Source: Rotaria macrura
Taxonomy: Eukaryota > Rotifera > Eurotatoria > Philodinida > Philodinidae
Direction of reading: 5' to 3'
Length of the DNA stretch: 64,000 nt
Assembly (NCBI GenBank): GCA_900239685.1
Contig: OENT01000670.1
Coordinates: forward strand, 22,899 to 86,898
Shown here: in pieces, positions 52,283 through 63,953 of the stretch
Layout: each line of letters begins with the position of its first letter
Numbering within the stretch: the first letter of the stretch is position 1
Notes under the pieces: generated by a model
Databases searched by the model: none
What the model was told of the DNA's origin: nothing
The model's input: only the letters and a program-made list of their open reading frames with translations
Position numbers and translations under genes: made by a program

Positions 52283-52823
52283 TTTTCTGTTGTTCCGTTC
52301 GTTTATAAATGTTCATATATATATATATATATATATCTTTTAATTCTTTCTATATATCATTTTAATTTGAGCTTCATTATTCTTTTTATGATACTACGAT
52401 GAGCAATGAATGCAAATATAATTTTTTTTTCGTATTATATTTACCATATTACAAATAATGTCAACCTTGTGATACAATACTTTTTATTTCTATTTTAGTC
52501 ATATTTTTGATTTTTATTGCAATTTCGCATATGATTTCTTTGTTTAAAAAATTTCATCTGTTTTTCTCTTTTTTAATTATTGAAGCGTAAAAAAAACTCG
52601 AACGAACGCAAAAGCGTTATCTATTTTTGTCATTCATAATCATAGTATGTTGAGGGCATCAAGAACGAATCAATAATCGTCTTCACTTACTTTCCGTTTG
52701 CATGTTTGATTGTAACAGAAAATTCATCTATATACATATGCATATATCCATTCATTTGTTCTTGTTTTTTATGTTGTTAAGATAATAAAAAAAAACAGAA
52801 ACTAAGATTTATTTACAAACATC
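52283..52823. other. Spacer with (AT)n microsatellite
   Basis: Probable RUNDC3 3' UTR and upstream region of the SnoaL-like gene. It contains an (AT)11 run at 52315-52336 and an AATAAA at 52784-52789. No exon seen. Confidence 0.5.
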
Positions 52824-53180
52824 ATGCCTACACCGTGCGATACTGTTGATGCTGCTAATCGTCGTTTTGAGCAACTTTTTAATGCTGGTCAAATTGATGA
52901 ATTAGTTCAGCTGTATACACTGAATGCAAGACTTTTACCAATGGATAAAAATAAATATGAAGGACGTGAACAAATCAAACAATTTTGGCAAGGTGCTCGG
53001 GAAAACGGTGTTAAAGACCTTCGTCTTACTACAGGTACAGTTTTGGAAGCTGGAACAGATCGATTAATTGAAACAAGTTTCTATCAACATTCGTTAGATC
53101 GAGGTAATTATCAAGTTATATGGAAACGTGTCAGCGAGGAAAACAATGATTGGCAATTAGAAATTGATATTTTTAATTGA
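52824..53180 (+). CDS. Small SnoaL/NTF2-like (DUF4440-type) protein
   Basis: Single-exon gene of 118 residues. The pattern ANRRFEQLFNAGQIDELVQLYT, then an acidic/proline segment, GREQIKQFWQG and a C-terminal YQVIWKR...WQLEIDIF is typical of the NTF2-like superfamily. That fold is a cone-shaped dimer found in bacteria and some animals, and members range from isomerases to non-enzymatic ligand binders. I cannot name a substrate. It has no introns, unlike most genes here, and its length matches bacterial DUF4440 proteins, so an origin by transfer or retroposition is possible but unproven. AATAAA at 53204-53209 lies 24 nt after the stop. Confidence 0.8.
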   Translation: MPTPCDTVDAANRRFEQLFNAGQIDELVQLYTLNARLLPMDKNKYEGREQIKQFWQGARENGVKDLRLTTGTVLEAGTDRLIETSFYQHSLDRGNYQVIWKRVSEENNDWQLEIDIFN

Positions 53181-53203
53181 TCTCTTATTCTGCTTGAATT
53201 TGA

Positions 53204-53209
53204 AATAAA
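53204..53209 (+). terminator. Polyadenylation signal of the SnoaL-like gene
   Basis: AATAAA shortly after the stop codon. Confidence 0.5.
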
Positions 53210-56200
53210 AATACTATCGTATTATGGAGGATAATAACGATTTACTCTTGTTTTCTTTTTTTTTTTGAAAGAACATTAACCAGTGAATTACTGTTTAAAG
53301 TAATTTAGCAAAAACGAAATACGACTTTATTTTTTGAAATTTCACTTTAAAGCGTATTATTTATAGATGACGAGATGATGTGCTCAAACACTGAGTAATA
53401 ATGAAATAAATGCCATGAATTTTACAGTGCGAGCCAATATTATTGTACCTAGTATAGACTCTTTGGAGAAATATGTTAAGAGAATAGATACAGTAACAGA
53501 AATACCGAGAGTTGATGAGAAAAAAGTAAAGTGAAACAGATAATACATGACAGATAGAATCAAAAAGCAGGTGGAAGAGAGCGAAAAACGAATTAGAACG
53601 TTCAAACGTAATTTGAGTAGAGAAAACAATGACATAGGTTCATAGAGATTTCACGTGTAGATTTCTTTTCAGACTATTAGCTAGATAACTTCGATAAATT
53701 TTGTATACTTTAAGAGAGGTGGTTCTTGCTTATTTCCTAATTGTGTTTCTTGATTCATACAAAGAAACTAGCTAATTCAACTCTTCTTTGTTGCATGAAG
53801 ATGCTCAGTTAAGCACGAAGATATAATTGTTGAAGAGTGAACGATCAAGGTTCTTTGGCATTTAACAAAGTTGTATATCTCTAATGAATTCTTCTTAGTT
53901 TAACGAAAGAGCATATTTGAGTGTATCCTGTGAGAAGAGGTTTTAAATTATCGTATCTTATCGAGACCTTCATGAATATCACCACTATTCATATCTTAGT
54001 TGCTTTCGTTGAAGAGTGGAGAAAAGAGAAAATTAAGGATTTTTCAAATATACTATTACCATGAGTTGCATCATTTTTTGTATTTGTAAGGAGGAATATT
54101 CAGATAGTTGACTTTTTCATAAAACCACATAAAATGAACAAAAAAGTGATATGAAGGAGTTGTTTCTAGCATTTTTTATCTTCATATGAAATCAAGTGTT
54201 AAAAAGAATGTGTATCATATGATTTTTCAGTTATCTCGACTTTTCTTCCTTCTTTTTTTCGCTCTCTCTCTGTTAGATTATCAGTGAAACAAGAAGAACG
54301 AAAAAAATACTTTTCTAAATAGATATCGTGTTGATTTAAATCATCGCATTTAGGCACAACAGTTGAAAACGACATGTGTCCTGTTTAACATATAATGATC
54401 AAGTTAAGGTTGCTAATCTGTTTCTGTTTATCGTGTTCGAATTATTAAAACAAGAACTGATTATACTTGAATAACGTTTGATTTTATCTTTTCTTCAAAC
54501 TTCAACGAAAGGAGCTGTAAGATATTAATACTGTTGATATTCATGAATGTCTCGATAAGACACAATACTTTAATACCTCTTCTCATGGGACATACTCAAA
54601 TATGTGCCGTCATAAATTTATGGATCTACTGGAATATTATACTTATGAGATTGTAGTCACTAGATTTTAATCCGATGTTGAAAAATGTCATTATTCTAAT
54701 CGGTGCATTACTTATTCTTCTTCATTAAAATAAATGAGCTTTTATTTGTTTTAGATGACAAGAAGATCTATGAACAGATCAAACTAAATATTTCAATCAC
54801 TTACAACTGATTCGCAATTCATGTATGGCTACTGTGTATTTCTTGCCACGGTTTACGGTGTTTTGTTTTCAAAAATTCTGGATGCTTGACGTTTTCATCG
54901 TATTTCATAATCGATGAGTTCATTAGATCCTTCTTGGCTCACACAGTTTATCGAAAACAAATAGAAAAATTCATGTTGAACTTGATAATAACACCGAATC
55001 GATTTGAACGGCTATTGATCAAACAACATTGGCAATAAATAATGAACGGTTGTTTGATGACATCTATTGTCGAAGGCTGTATGAACTAATCTAGAATCGA
55101 TCATCTCAAAATTATTCTTCTATTTTTCAATTATTTTCGCTTATATCGACTAGATTTTGACTGATAAGTATACATATCTGTTCAATCAAATGAATCATCA
55201 TGACGTCCTTCTCTTTAATAGACTTTCATAATGCTTGATGAGATTTTTCGATCGATCCACTGATGGATATTCTCTATTTCTCATATTAGAAACAGGCTGT
55301 TTGTTAACACATTCGTTTCGATGAAGTTTTTCAGATTCCAACGCATCAGTAACGTGTTTTATTTTTGAGTTACCATGATATTAATGAGTAACGTGATATG
55401 AACTCTAGATAGAAAGATGTTTACCATCACACTCTTCATACATAGATACGATTCTGCAAGTGCGCTCTTTCTATTATTCGCTGTTTCTTCAAGATTAACT
55501 CGATCTCGTCGTGTGTTCACGTTTTATGGTCTATTATCCAATATCTGGTACAATAAGTCATGCGATTTCATGCAAGAATATGCGTGACTGTTAGCCAGTG
55601 TGATAACTAACCAAAACACAGTCAATGCCAAGACTTTTTTTGTATTCTGTTTAGTCGGTTGCGATGAAAAAAAAATTCGTTTTTCTTCTAAGTATTCATA
55701 TGTATTATGAATTTCTTTTGATTGCCTCGTCCATTGACGTAACTGTACATGCACTCTTCACCAGAATCAGTTCAGTTTCATAGCGATCTGCCGAAAAAAA
55801 AAGGTTGGATATACATTTAGGTTTCGTGATTGTAATAAGTATGTCTTTTTATCTACTGTAGACTACTTCTCTGATGTTGATTAGTAATGTCAAGCATTTA
55901 CTTATCCATCATATTAATAGAAAATGGAGAATTTAAACTTATGACTTTGTAAATTATTTTTCATCATAGTTCTATCTTGAAAAGAAGCTGAGAACCATTG
56001 TCAGATATTAAATTGTTCTAATTTGATAGGTTGATGCCAATTATGTAGCATGCGAGGATTCTGTGAGTGAAGTAGAACTTCCCGCAACCATAACATATTT
56101 CCGATTGTTGTCATCATGAGAATAGTTGATTGAGAAAAAAGTTGCTGATATTATACATCTATTGGGTATTGTGCATTGATATCCAATGCACTTGAATCCG

Positions 56201-56636
56201 ATTCAGCTAAGCTAAAATATTACTTCGCTATGTTTATATTGGCTAATTGAGAATTGATAGAAAACATAAGCGTTTTCTTACATTAGTTACTGCGGGTATT
56301 GTGGGATATGTAAACTTTAATTTATGAGAAATATGAACGAAATTTGATGATCAAAATATCTTTTACTGCTATGTTTTTTTCTCTCTCTAAAGAAAACAAA
56401 AAAAGCTAATAAAGTTATGGTAATAATTGTATAAAATAAATTATTTTCTTGGTAGAAATTTCATCATGAGAACGAAAACAAATCTGCTGTTTTTTCTAAG
56501 ATCATAATGTAACACACTCCGAGAAATTCACTGGCTCGTTTTTCAATAGAATAATTGACATCAAGCAATAGTCATATCGATCGGACAGACAAAAAGGAAT
56601 TATTTATATTTTCTTTTAGCTATAAATAATTATTAG
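53210..56636. other. Intergenic, no gene seen
   Basis: About 3.4 kb of AT-rich sequence. Short open frames at 53384-53635 and 55524-55754 (minus) show no recognisable domain. No tRNA or rRNA signature noticed. Confidence 0.5.
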
Positions 56637-57694
56637 ATGGACTTTGATGCACATCCCATTGATGATCGTGTGTGGCTTGGAAGTCTTAGGGCCATGGAGA
56701 ATACATCGGCACTTGACAGTTTATACATAACACATATTTTAAGTTTAGTTAATTCAAATTTACCAATCAATGAAGATGATCATTTTATACGAAAACATTT
56801 ACGTGTTGAAGATGAACTAACAACAGATTTGTTAGCTGAATTCGATTCATGTTACGACTTTATAGATAAAGCATTATCAGAAAATCCAAATAATAATGTT
56901 CTTATTCACTGTCTTGCTGGCGAGTTCAAAAATATTTTCTAGATTTTCGGTAGATTACTTTGAATTTTTCTATATTAGGCGTATCTCGTAGTGCTACTAT
57001 TGCATGCATGTGGTTGATGCGTCGATATGGATTATCAGTCAAAGCTGCCTTAGAACGGCTGACACGTGTACGTTCATTGGTTAGTCCAAATGAGAGTTTT
57101 GCTGCTCAATTATACATATTCGAACAAATGGGTAATCAGTTTGACATTAATCATGGATTGTATAAAGAATTTCAATTTGAACGTGCTCGTTGTATTTATA
57201 TTGCCCATGATACAGAGACGGAAGGTATCGATAAAATGAATGAACTTCGTCAACAGTTTCGTAAAGCATTCATTCTGCCCTACGCTCATCCTACATGTGC
57301 TGTAACAGAAAAATATATTTGCCATCAATGTCAAACTGAGCTATTTACTAATGCTGATCTGTTTCGACATAGTGAAGGTGGTGGACTATACAATTGGTTT
57401 CGAATATATGGTAATGAAAAATTATTCAGATCATCATCTGACATCGAATGTCATCAACAATTATTTACTCAATGTCTCGAATGGTTAATGGCTCAAATCG
57501 ATACACCGAAAAATTCTTATAGTGACTCTATCTTATGTCCAAAATGTTTTGCTATTCTCGGTCATTATAATCTTAACGGTGGAAAATGTCTATGTAGAAA
57601 ATGGATAGAACCGTCGTTTCATTTTGATATCGATAAAGTAGAATCGAAAACAGTTGCAAAGATTAATATTGAAACGAACAATGTGTCTACATAG
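56637..57694 (+). CDS. DUSP12: Dual-specificity phosphatase DUSP12 (YVH1 family)
   Basis: Protein phosphatase with a C-terminal zinc-binding domain; yeast Yvh1 acts in 60S ribosome maturation. Exons 56637-56919 and 56979-57694 give 332 residues (human 340). The N-terminal catalytic domain carries the P-loop HCLAGVSRS with Cys92 and Arg98. HLRVEDELTTDLL may supply the general acid. The C-terminal domain has CHQC, CPKC and KCLCRKW followed by PSFHFDIDKVE, matching the DUSP12 zinc region and its end. The intron (56920-56978, 59 nt) splits the P-loop glycine codon and must start with GC, not GT: CTTGCTG|GCGAGT ... ATATTAG|GCGTATCT. Splicing at the nearby GT would create an immediate stop. AATAAA at 57731 follows. 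Confidence 0.9.
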
Positions 57695-57730
57695 AGGTAT
57701 TTGCTTTCTTTTTTGTTTGTAAAAATTTGA

Positions 57731-57736
57731 AATAAA
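57731..57736 (+). terminator. Polyadenylation signal of DUSP12
   Basis: AATAAA 37 nt after the DUSP12 stop. Confidence 0.55.
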
Positions 57737-57799
57737 TCAAGAAAACATTGTCGTATTTTTTTTTGTTTTGAGTATGTCAACCACTATCTCATATCACGA

Positions 57800-57805
57800 T
57801 TTATT
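57800..57805 (-). terminator. Polyadenylation signal downstream of the B-box/Cys-rich gene
   Basis: TTTATT on the plus strand reads AATAAA on the minus strand, about 210 nt past the Cys-rich reading frame ending at 58013. It supports that frame being in the same transcript as the B-box exon. Confidence 0.4.
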
Positions 57806-58012
57806 TATAATAGACTTTCTTCCTCTCTTTGTTTTTTCACTGTAACTGCGATCATTCATACAAAAACACAGTTGAGTATTAAACAAAAAATAGGACATTT
57901 AAGCACACAGAAAAGTTTAATAAAATACTTATTAGTAGTATAATTCATGTTCCGTAGAATGTCTTCATCCGCCATTAGTCGAATTCAACTTTATCACAGA
58001 GAGAAAAATCAT

Positions 58013-58216
58013 TTACGAATACGCCCATTTATGACAATCACAGGAGCATGGACCAAACGAGTCAATAAAACCGGGACCAAACCGATCTTGATAAAAACGA
58101 CAATCACGACAATCGTCACAGTTTGGTTGGCCACTACTTGAAGATTGGGACGATTTCGAATGTGACTTTTTCTCACGTCCTAAATTACGACCATTCATAA
58201 TGCTTAGTCGATTTAA
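58013..58216 (-). CDS. Cys-rich exon, probably last exon of the B-box gene but out of frame
   Basis: From the acceptor TTCAAATAG|TTAAATC the frame reads LNRLSIMNGRNLGREKK, then a Ser-rich stretch, then CDDCRDCRFYQ and a CSCDC segment ending KWAYS. It looks coding (charged, Ser-rich, paired cysteines) and needs an incoming phase of 0. The upstream B-box exon ends in phase 1 at the A7|GTGAGT donor, so the two do not join in frame as read. It could also be a separate 61-residue frame starting at the ATG at 58198. I do not recognise the domain. Confidence 0.5.
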   Translation of the reverse strand, partial: LNRLSIMNGRNLGREKKSHSKSSQSSSSGQPNCDDCRDCRFYQDRFGPGFIDSFGPCSCDCHKWAYS

Positions 58217-58281
58217 CTATTTGAAGCACGTTTTAACGTAAGAAAACAACTGACTTGCATGCTTTCTAACTAGAAAATTGT

Positions 58282-59007
58282 TTACTCACTTTTTTTCGAA
58301 CGATCAGAATGACTACGTGGTGTTCTACTTCTATGACGTGACGATCTATCAGATGAATCATCGGAATGTCTGGACGATTTTTTCTTTTTCTTCGACGATT
58401 TTTCCGATGATTTTTTCCTATCTGGAGATTGAAGTATTATTTTATTCGTTAATTCAGGGGATGCATTCGACTTATCCAACGCTTGTTCGATTGATTGATG
58501 TTGTTGTGTTATTGATTGAAAAATACAATTATCATCTATGGTCAATGGCGGAAGATTAATTTGAATCTGTTGAAGTTTATCAAGATGTTGCTCCATCGAA
58601 CGCATGTTTTCAGAAAATATATCAAAATCTTGTTGTGTACCACCTTTTTTTCTTATTAATTCTTTCAATTTATTTTGCATTTCATTAAGTTGTTCTCGTT
58701 GTTTATCAGTTGTTTCATCGATATATTCTCGACGTTTTTTTTCGTAAAAATCATCGATAAGTTTGTAGGCGTCTTTTTTCCATTCATCGAGTTGCTTTAG
58801 ACCAGAATGTTCACCATCATAGAAATTGCTGAAACGACTTAATAGAACATTTATTTTATCGACAAATGGGAGAAGTTTTTCATTGCGTTGGTTAGCATGT
58901 TCATTTAAATGATCAATGCATAAATCTTGTTTACAACATTGACATCGAGCAAGAGAGTCTAGCTCACACTTTTCAACAACACACGGCAACGACGATGGTG
59001 ACGACAT
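58282..59007 (-). CDS. B-box zinc finger / coiled-coil protein with Ser/Arg-rich tail
   Basis: The start MSSPSSLPCVVEKCELDSLA leads into a B-box-like zinc site (CVVEKC ... CQCCKQDLCIDHLNEH). A long coiled coil follows (about residues 45-165; KKRREYIDETTDKQREQLNE, ELIRKKGG, MEQHLDKLQQIQ). The tail is rich in Lys, Ser and Arg (KKKKKSSRHSDDSSDRSSRH), which suggests a nuclear protein. The architecture resembles TRIM-type proteins without RING and, from memory, an expanded family in bdelloids; I cannot assign a function. A GTGAGT donor at 58289 follows the last Lys codons. If unspliced, the frame stops at 58282. The gene is convergent with DUSP12. Confidence 0.7.
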   Translation of the reverse strand: MSSPSSLPCVVEKCELDSLARCQCCKQDLCIDHLNEHANQRNEKLLPFVDKINVLLSRFSNFYDGEHSGLKQLDEWKKDAYKLIDDFYEKKRREYIDETTDKQREQLNEMQNKLKELIRKKGGTQQDFDIFSENMRSMEQHLDKLQQIQINLPPLTIDDNCIFQSITQQHQSIEQALDKSNASPELTNKIILQSPDRKKSSEKSSKKKKKSSRHSDDSSDRSSRHRSRTPRSHSDRSKKSE

Positions 59008-59365
59008 TATTTCTCTGTATGCGTGTAATGAAATGAAACAAGAATAAATATTTATAAAAGAACGAGCAAGGTTTTTTCCTTCATGTCTAACAAGTAACAA
59101 AGCAAGAACGAACGAAAAAAAAATGTTTATGAAAAGAGCAACCAAGGTAAAAAAAAGAAGTTGAATTAGTAGTGGTCATTTGAAAATTAGAGAATGAAGA
59201 AAGACATAATAAGTTTTATTATATCCATATCTTAAACAGTATTGCACGTGTACAAAGTTTTTTCAAGTCAGTCAATTGAGTTACATTCAAATAGAAATCT
59301 ACTACCCAGGTCAAACGTCCACGATCGAATACAATCCTATACAATCAGATCCGATGAATAACGAT

Positions 59366-59477
59366 GATCGTGTACGGTGGTTACATACGACGACCGTATA
59401 CGAAGTAATACAATGATATACGATTGCTGTAAACGGCCATGGAATACGGTCGTCGTAAACGACGTTCATGTATGATC
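59366..59477. repeat. Inverted repeat, 14-bp perfect core within about 34-bp imperfect arms
   Basis: TACGACGACCGTAT (59386-59399) and ATACGGTCGTCGTA (59444-59457) are exact reverse complements separated by 44 bp. The match continues outward imperfectly to GATC on both sides, so a long hairpin or a degraded MITE is possible. An open frame crosses it (minus, 59311-59637), but the hairpin explains its composition better than a protein. Confidence 0.6.
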
Positions 59478-60957
59478 GTACTTTAGTCATGTTTTCTCGT
59501 ACATAGCAGGATGCACGAGGGACAATATCACCGAAAATCAAGACGTCAATCGAATTCCAGCAGACAACTATTGCTTCACGCAAAGTCTGTCTGAAGTGTT
59601 TTTTAGCCGAAATGATTGAATTACTACGAGTTCCCAACTAGATATCAATAAACGATATCTACCCTCACAAAGAGACATCTATCCAACATCAAGAGACATC
59701 AATAAAATTATATTTCTACTATTACTGAGTGATTTCCACTATCATGTGGGACAGTACAAAAAATATACGGTGATATCTATCATTTTCTTCTCTATCTCAT
59801 ACATGAGTTCTAGTAGAAATGGTACCTTCTCAGGAGCGATGAAAAATATTTTCAGTTTCAGAAGAAATGCTTGATCGAAATCTATCCTCATAAAGGGAAA
59901 TTGAAAAAGTATAACAAGATACCAATCGCTTTCTATTTTAAATTATATGTTCAAGGATAGCCAGTCGTTTATCGATTTATTTTATCTTGTCATCTCCTCC
60001 TGTTACTATAACGAGTCGTTAGTAACGACTATATGTGGAGTGAAGAATTTCTTTTTGAACTGGAGCCCTTTCCCCATCGAATAGTCCTATTCTTTACTGC
60101 TTATATTTTTATATAATTTAACTTAGAAATACCTTATAAAAAATTATGCAAAAGAAAAAGCAATATGAAATAATATAAAAAATGATATCCTCGTTTTTGA
60201 TTGTAAGTAAGTGTTAATTTAGAAACATTTGCTTTGTCGGTTTGTTTTTAGATTATGTGTTATGATTTATCGAATGGTACGTATTGATTGATTAGAATAA
60301 ATTTTTGTTCTTTATATTTAGATTATGTACAGTGATTAATAGAAGTGTAAATATTATATGATTTGAGCTATTCTGTTGTTTTTAATTTTTAGTTTATTCG
60401 CGTTGATTAATTGAATAATTAGTGCCGATTTACAATAATAAAATCTTTTAGTTTTAGATTGTGCGCTGCGATACATTGCAAGAATCTTGCTACCGTCTTG
60501 GGCAAGAATCTGGAAAGAAATAAATTCAAGATTGTTAATAAGTTTAGTGATTTTAGTCATGAAAAAAAAATAAGATCGATTACGGTAGATGAATTCTCAA
60601 TGATTTATACATAATAATTATATAAAATAGTTCCTTCTGTAATGGAAACAAAAGAATAATTAAATGAAATTGTCTATGATCAATCCGTAGATGTTCGACA
60701 AGATTATTCATTTAATGGTATTCGAAATTTTCCTTGCTATTATTAGAAAGTAAGTCGATTAAAGCCCAATGGAATTTCCAGATATAAGACTGCATGTTAG
60801 ATCGAACCGTTCGATAAATAATTTAATGAATACTAAATGTAATAAAACTTGTTTACGTTGTACGTACCGATTGCTAATTGTTCAGATATTCTAAAAATGT
60901 CTTTATGCGATAGAATTGTTGGTATCCAGAATGAAACAGCCCAATAGGATCCTTTCA

Positions 60958-60997
60958 GAAGTTGTCACAATCCTTGATAGTGAATTCCGACAACTTC
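60958..60997. repeat. Short inverted repeat
   Basis: GAAGTTGTC (60958-60966) and GACAACTTC (60989-60997) are perfect reverse complements with a 22-bp loop. Confidence 0.5.
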
Positions 60998-62128
60998 CAA
61001 TGAATTCCTATCAAATTCGATAGTTTTCCCATAAGATGCAACGGTATTCGCCAGTCGGATCAGTCGTCCTGTGATAGTATTAGTATTCGATACACATCAT
61101 TAACCGCTAATTTAATCATAGTTAATAGGGTCAAAATAGATTTTCGCTCATAACTTCACATATTTTTTTTCAATATGGCCTTTTTTCATCTTTTGTGAAA
61201 AACGTAGCATGCGCTTTTTCTTCCAATATTCGCTTCTTTTTGTTGAAAAATTTCCTCAAATTTTTCTAAGTAAAGAACTACGTATAAATAGAATTTTTCT
61301 TTTTTTTAACTATTAACCTTTGATAGTATATGCTCGTTATAATATTCTTGTTCATTGAAACTTGATTGTTAACTTCTACTTTTGAAGTAATCCAACGATT
61401 ATTTTGATTCTAAGTGACATGGTCTTGAAGTAGATTTTTCGGTCAATGATTCCTTTCGAAAGAACAATGAGTGTAACTATTGACGATATGATTTATTTCT
61501 TAGTTTTTTAACTATATCAGGAAATAATTAAACTTTCTAGTCACTTATTTAGTTTCTTCTCTAAATATTTTAAATGAGTAAAGAGTCTTTTTTCTGATGA
61601 TAATGATATATACTCATCAGTGATTTTTGTATGTATTTAGATAGAATGAAACTTGTGTACCTAAAAATCGTTAGCTTCATCGTTGATAATGATAATCATT
61701 GTCATTGTCATTTTATTTGAAACGACTTCAAACTAGATTCTTGTTCTAATGCACATTTTTAATAACGATCAAGAATGTCATAGAAACATTTTCTTGAGTA
61801 GTGTTTCTGCCCTTTTTTCTTTTTTTGAAAATGTTTCCGTTGTTGTAATCATATCGGTATAAACTCGTATTAAAAATATTTTCTTGATGATGAATAATTA
61901 TAAAGTATGTGAATATCTTTTGTAAATCGATGGTGAAAGATATTCGCAAGAAGTTTGATTCGAACTAAAATATTCTCGGTGAATGTAAATATAACGTGCT
62001 TTGATAAATTACAAAAACAATCATATTGTTCTTATTTTGTTATTTATATATTTTTTCTTTCAAATTGTGCAGGTCAAAAAGTTCACTGAACCTGATTTAA
62101 TAAGGTACATCGGTATCTAACGAAAACC

Positions 62129-62153
62129 GATAGAATCCGATCAGAACTTAGTC
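62129..62153. repeat. Short inverted repeat in an ATCCGAT-rich patch
   Basis: Around 62130-62160 AATCCGA and TCGGATT form a stem with a loop of about 10 bp. The motif AGAATCCGAT recurs about 100 bp downstream, near 62230, so the patch may be a decayed repeat. Confidence 0.35.
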
Positions 62154-63869
62154 GGATTTTATATCGAAATCCGGGGTACCTGATCGTCGGTTTAAATCCC
62201 CAACAATTATGTCGGTGTTAAGACGATCTGACAGAATCCGATGGCTGATCTTCGTTCTGATTGTTCTACATGAAATTTCAATAAAATGAAGAATTCTACG
62301 GAAATTACATCAATACGTTACTCTTTCAGCTAATAATAATTGTGACCTAACCACAGTGAAAAAACAAAAGAATTGAGAGCGTTGAATAACATTTTTCGAC
62401 TTTTAACTCTAGAGAAAATACAAAAAGGAAGACAGGACAATCTTTTGGAAGAAAAATGTATTTTTCGTGTCTTTCATATTTTTCTCATTGTTATTATTGA
62501 TAAATGTTGCTGATCTGATCGATACCGTGTGATAGAATATAATTAACAACACTAGAAGAGAACAAAAAAATATATTCTCGAAATGAACTTGATTATAGAA
62601 ATGACTTATCGCGATTAGTCTTTATTATTTGTTCCTCAGTGCTACTCTCTTAGACATCAGCTCAGAGAACTCATTTTCTTTCGTTTATGGTGTTATTAGA
62701 GTATAAATAATGGAATCGAATGTTATTTTGTTTGAAAGATGACTTGAAAATCGAATACTTCTGTTCACATAATTATGTTGGAATAAAATTATTTTTCAAT
62801 GTAAATATCAGCATGAAGAGTATGTTATATTCTCTTTTGTTGAATATCGTTGACGAAATATGACATAGCTGTTTGCCATTCTCCTTCTCCATTTATGTAA
62901 ATCAATCTGTGAAAAACTTTTTCTTATCAACAAAATATGAAAGAAACAGACATACAAGATTGCCGAGATTAATCTTTACTATTTCAATAAAAGACTGCTT
63001 TACACAATTGTCTACGAATGATCCATATTTCTCATAAAATGAATTGTTAAAAATTAAATGGTGTGTTTAATATTCAATTAAATAACCGTTGAAAATAACT
63101 AAATCTATGTGGAAAAAAGAAAACAAAATTAAAAATATCGAGAAAATAGATAATTAGAAACAGTAGTAGAAGAGAGAACCAAGAGATGGGATCGAGTGAT
63201 AGAGAGAGCGAAAGATCTATGCATGCTACAGATGCCAATAATATAGTTTCAATTTTACAATGTAATATAAATGTCATGTGTGTAAATGCGATTATGAACT
63301 GGAATTAATTTAATCTGAGCACATCTTATTAGTATGAAATCGATCCTTGGTGATGAAGTGAAGTTAGTGTAATGATATGATTCTTCAATTTGCTATGATT
63401 CGCAATCCTGATAAAAGTTAATAGCGGATATAGATTCTTCATAAATTATCATGTTTAATTTAGTTTTTAGCAGCCTTTTTGAAAGTTAAATGCAATGAAT
63501 AAATAGTATTCCATCACGTTTCACTTTTAAAAAAATGTTTGCTTTTCATTTTAGGCATCAAACGAAACTTTTAAAGGCTTGCTTATTTCGAGGATGGGTA
63601 AAATTATGCATAACACTGGGAATTATAGTAATAAAAAAACGATCGATGTTTTTGAATATACGTATTGCATAAAGATAATTTATCAACATTTATGAAGGAA
63701 ATCATCAATAATGAAAATAAATAATTTATAAAATTTGATTATAAGTAATGATTCAAGGATTTTTCTCTAAGATATTCTTCAGTCAATATTTGGTGAAATA
63801 GGATGACATTTGCCGTTTGTTGAAATCACATTCGACATGTTAGTGTGGCTTATATTAGCAAGTTTGTTA

Positions 63870-63953
63870 CGGATCTCTATTTTCTCTTTACGGAATCTGC
63901 TTCCTAACTATCTAGGTATCAGAGATCCGCGAGTCAATCAAAAAAGCGACTCG
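63870..63953. repeat. Nested inverted repeats at the window end
   Basis: CGGATCTCT (63870-63878) pairs with AGAGATCCG (63921-63929). CGAGTC (63930-63935) pairs with GACTCG (63948-63953). They adjoin a GC-rich tail with repeated CTCG words that runs off the window. Confidence 0.45.

Noticed and set aside
59311-59637. 108-residue minus-strand open frame
   Set aside because: Overlaps a large inverted repeat that explains its codon make-up; no domain seen.
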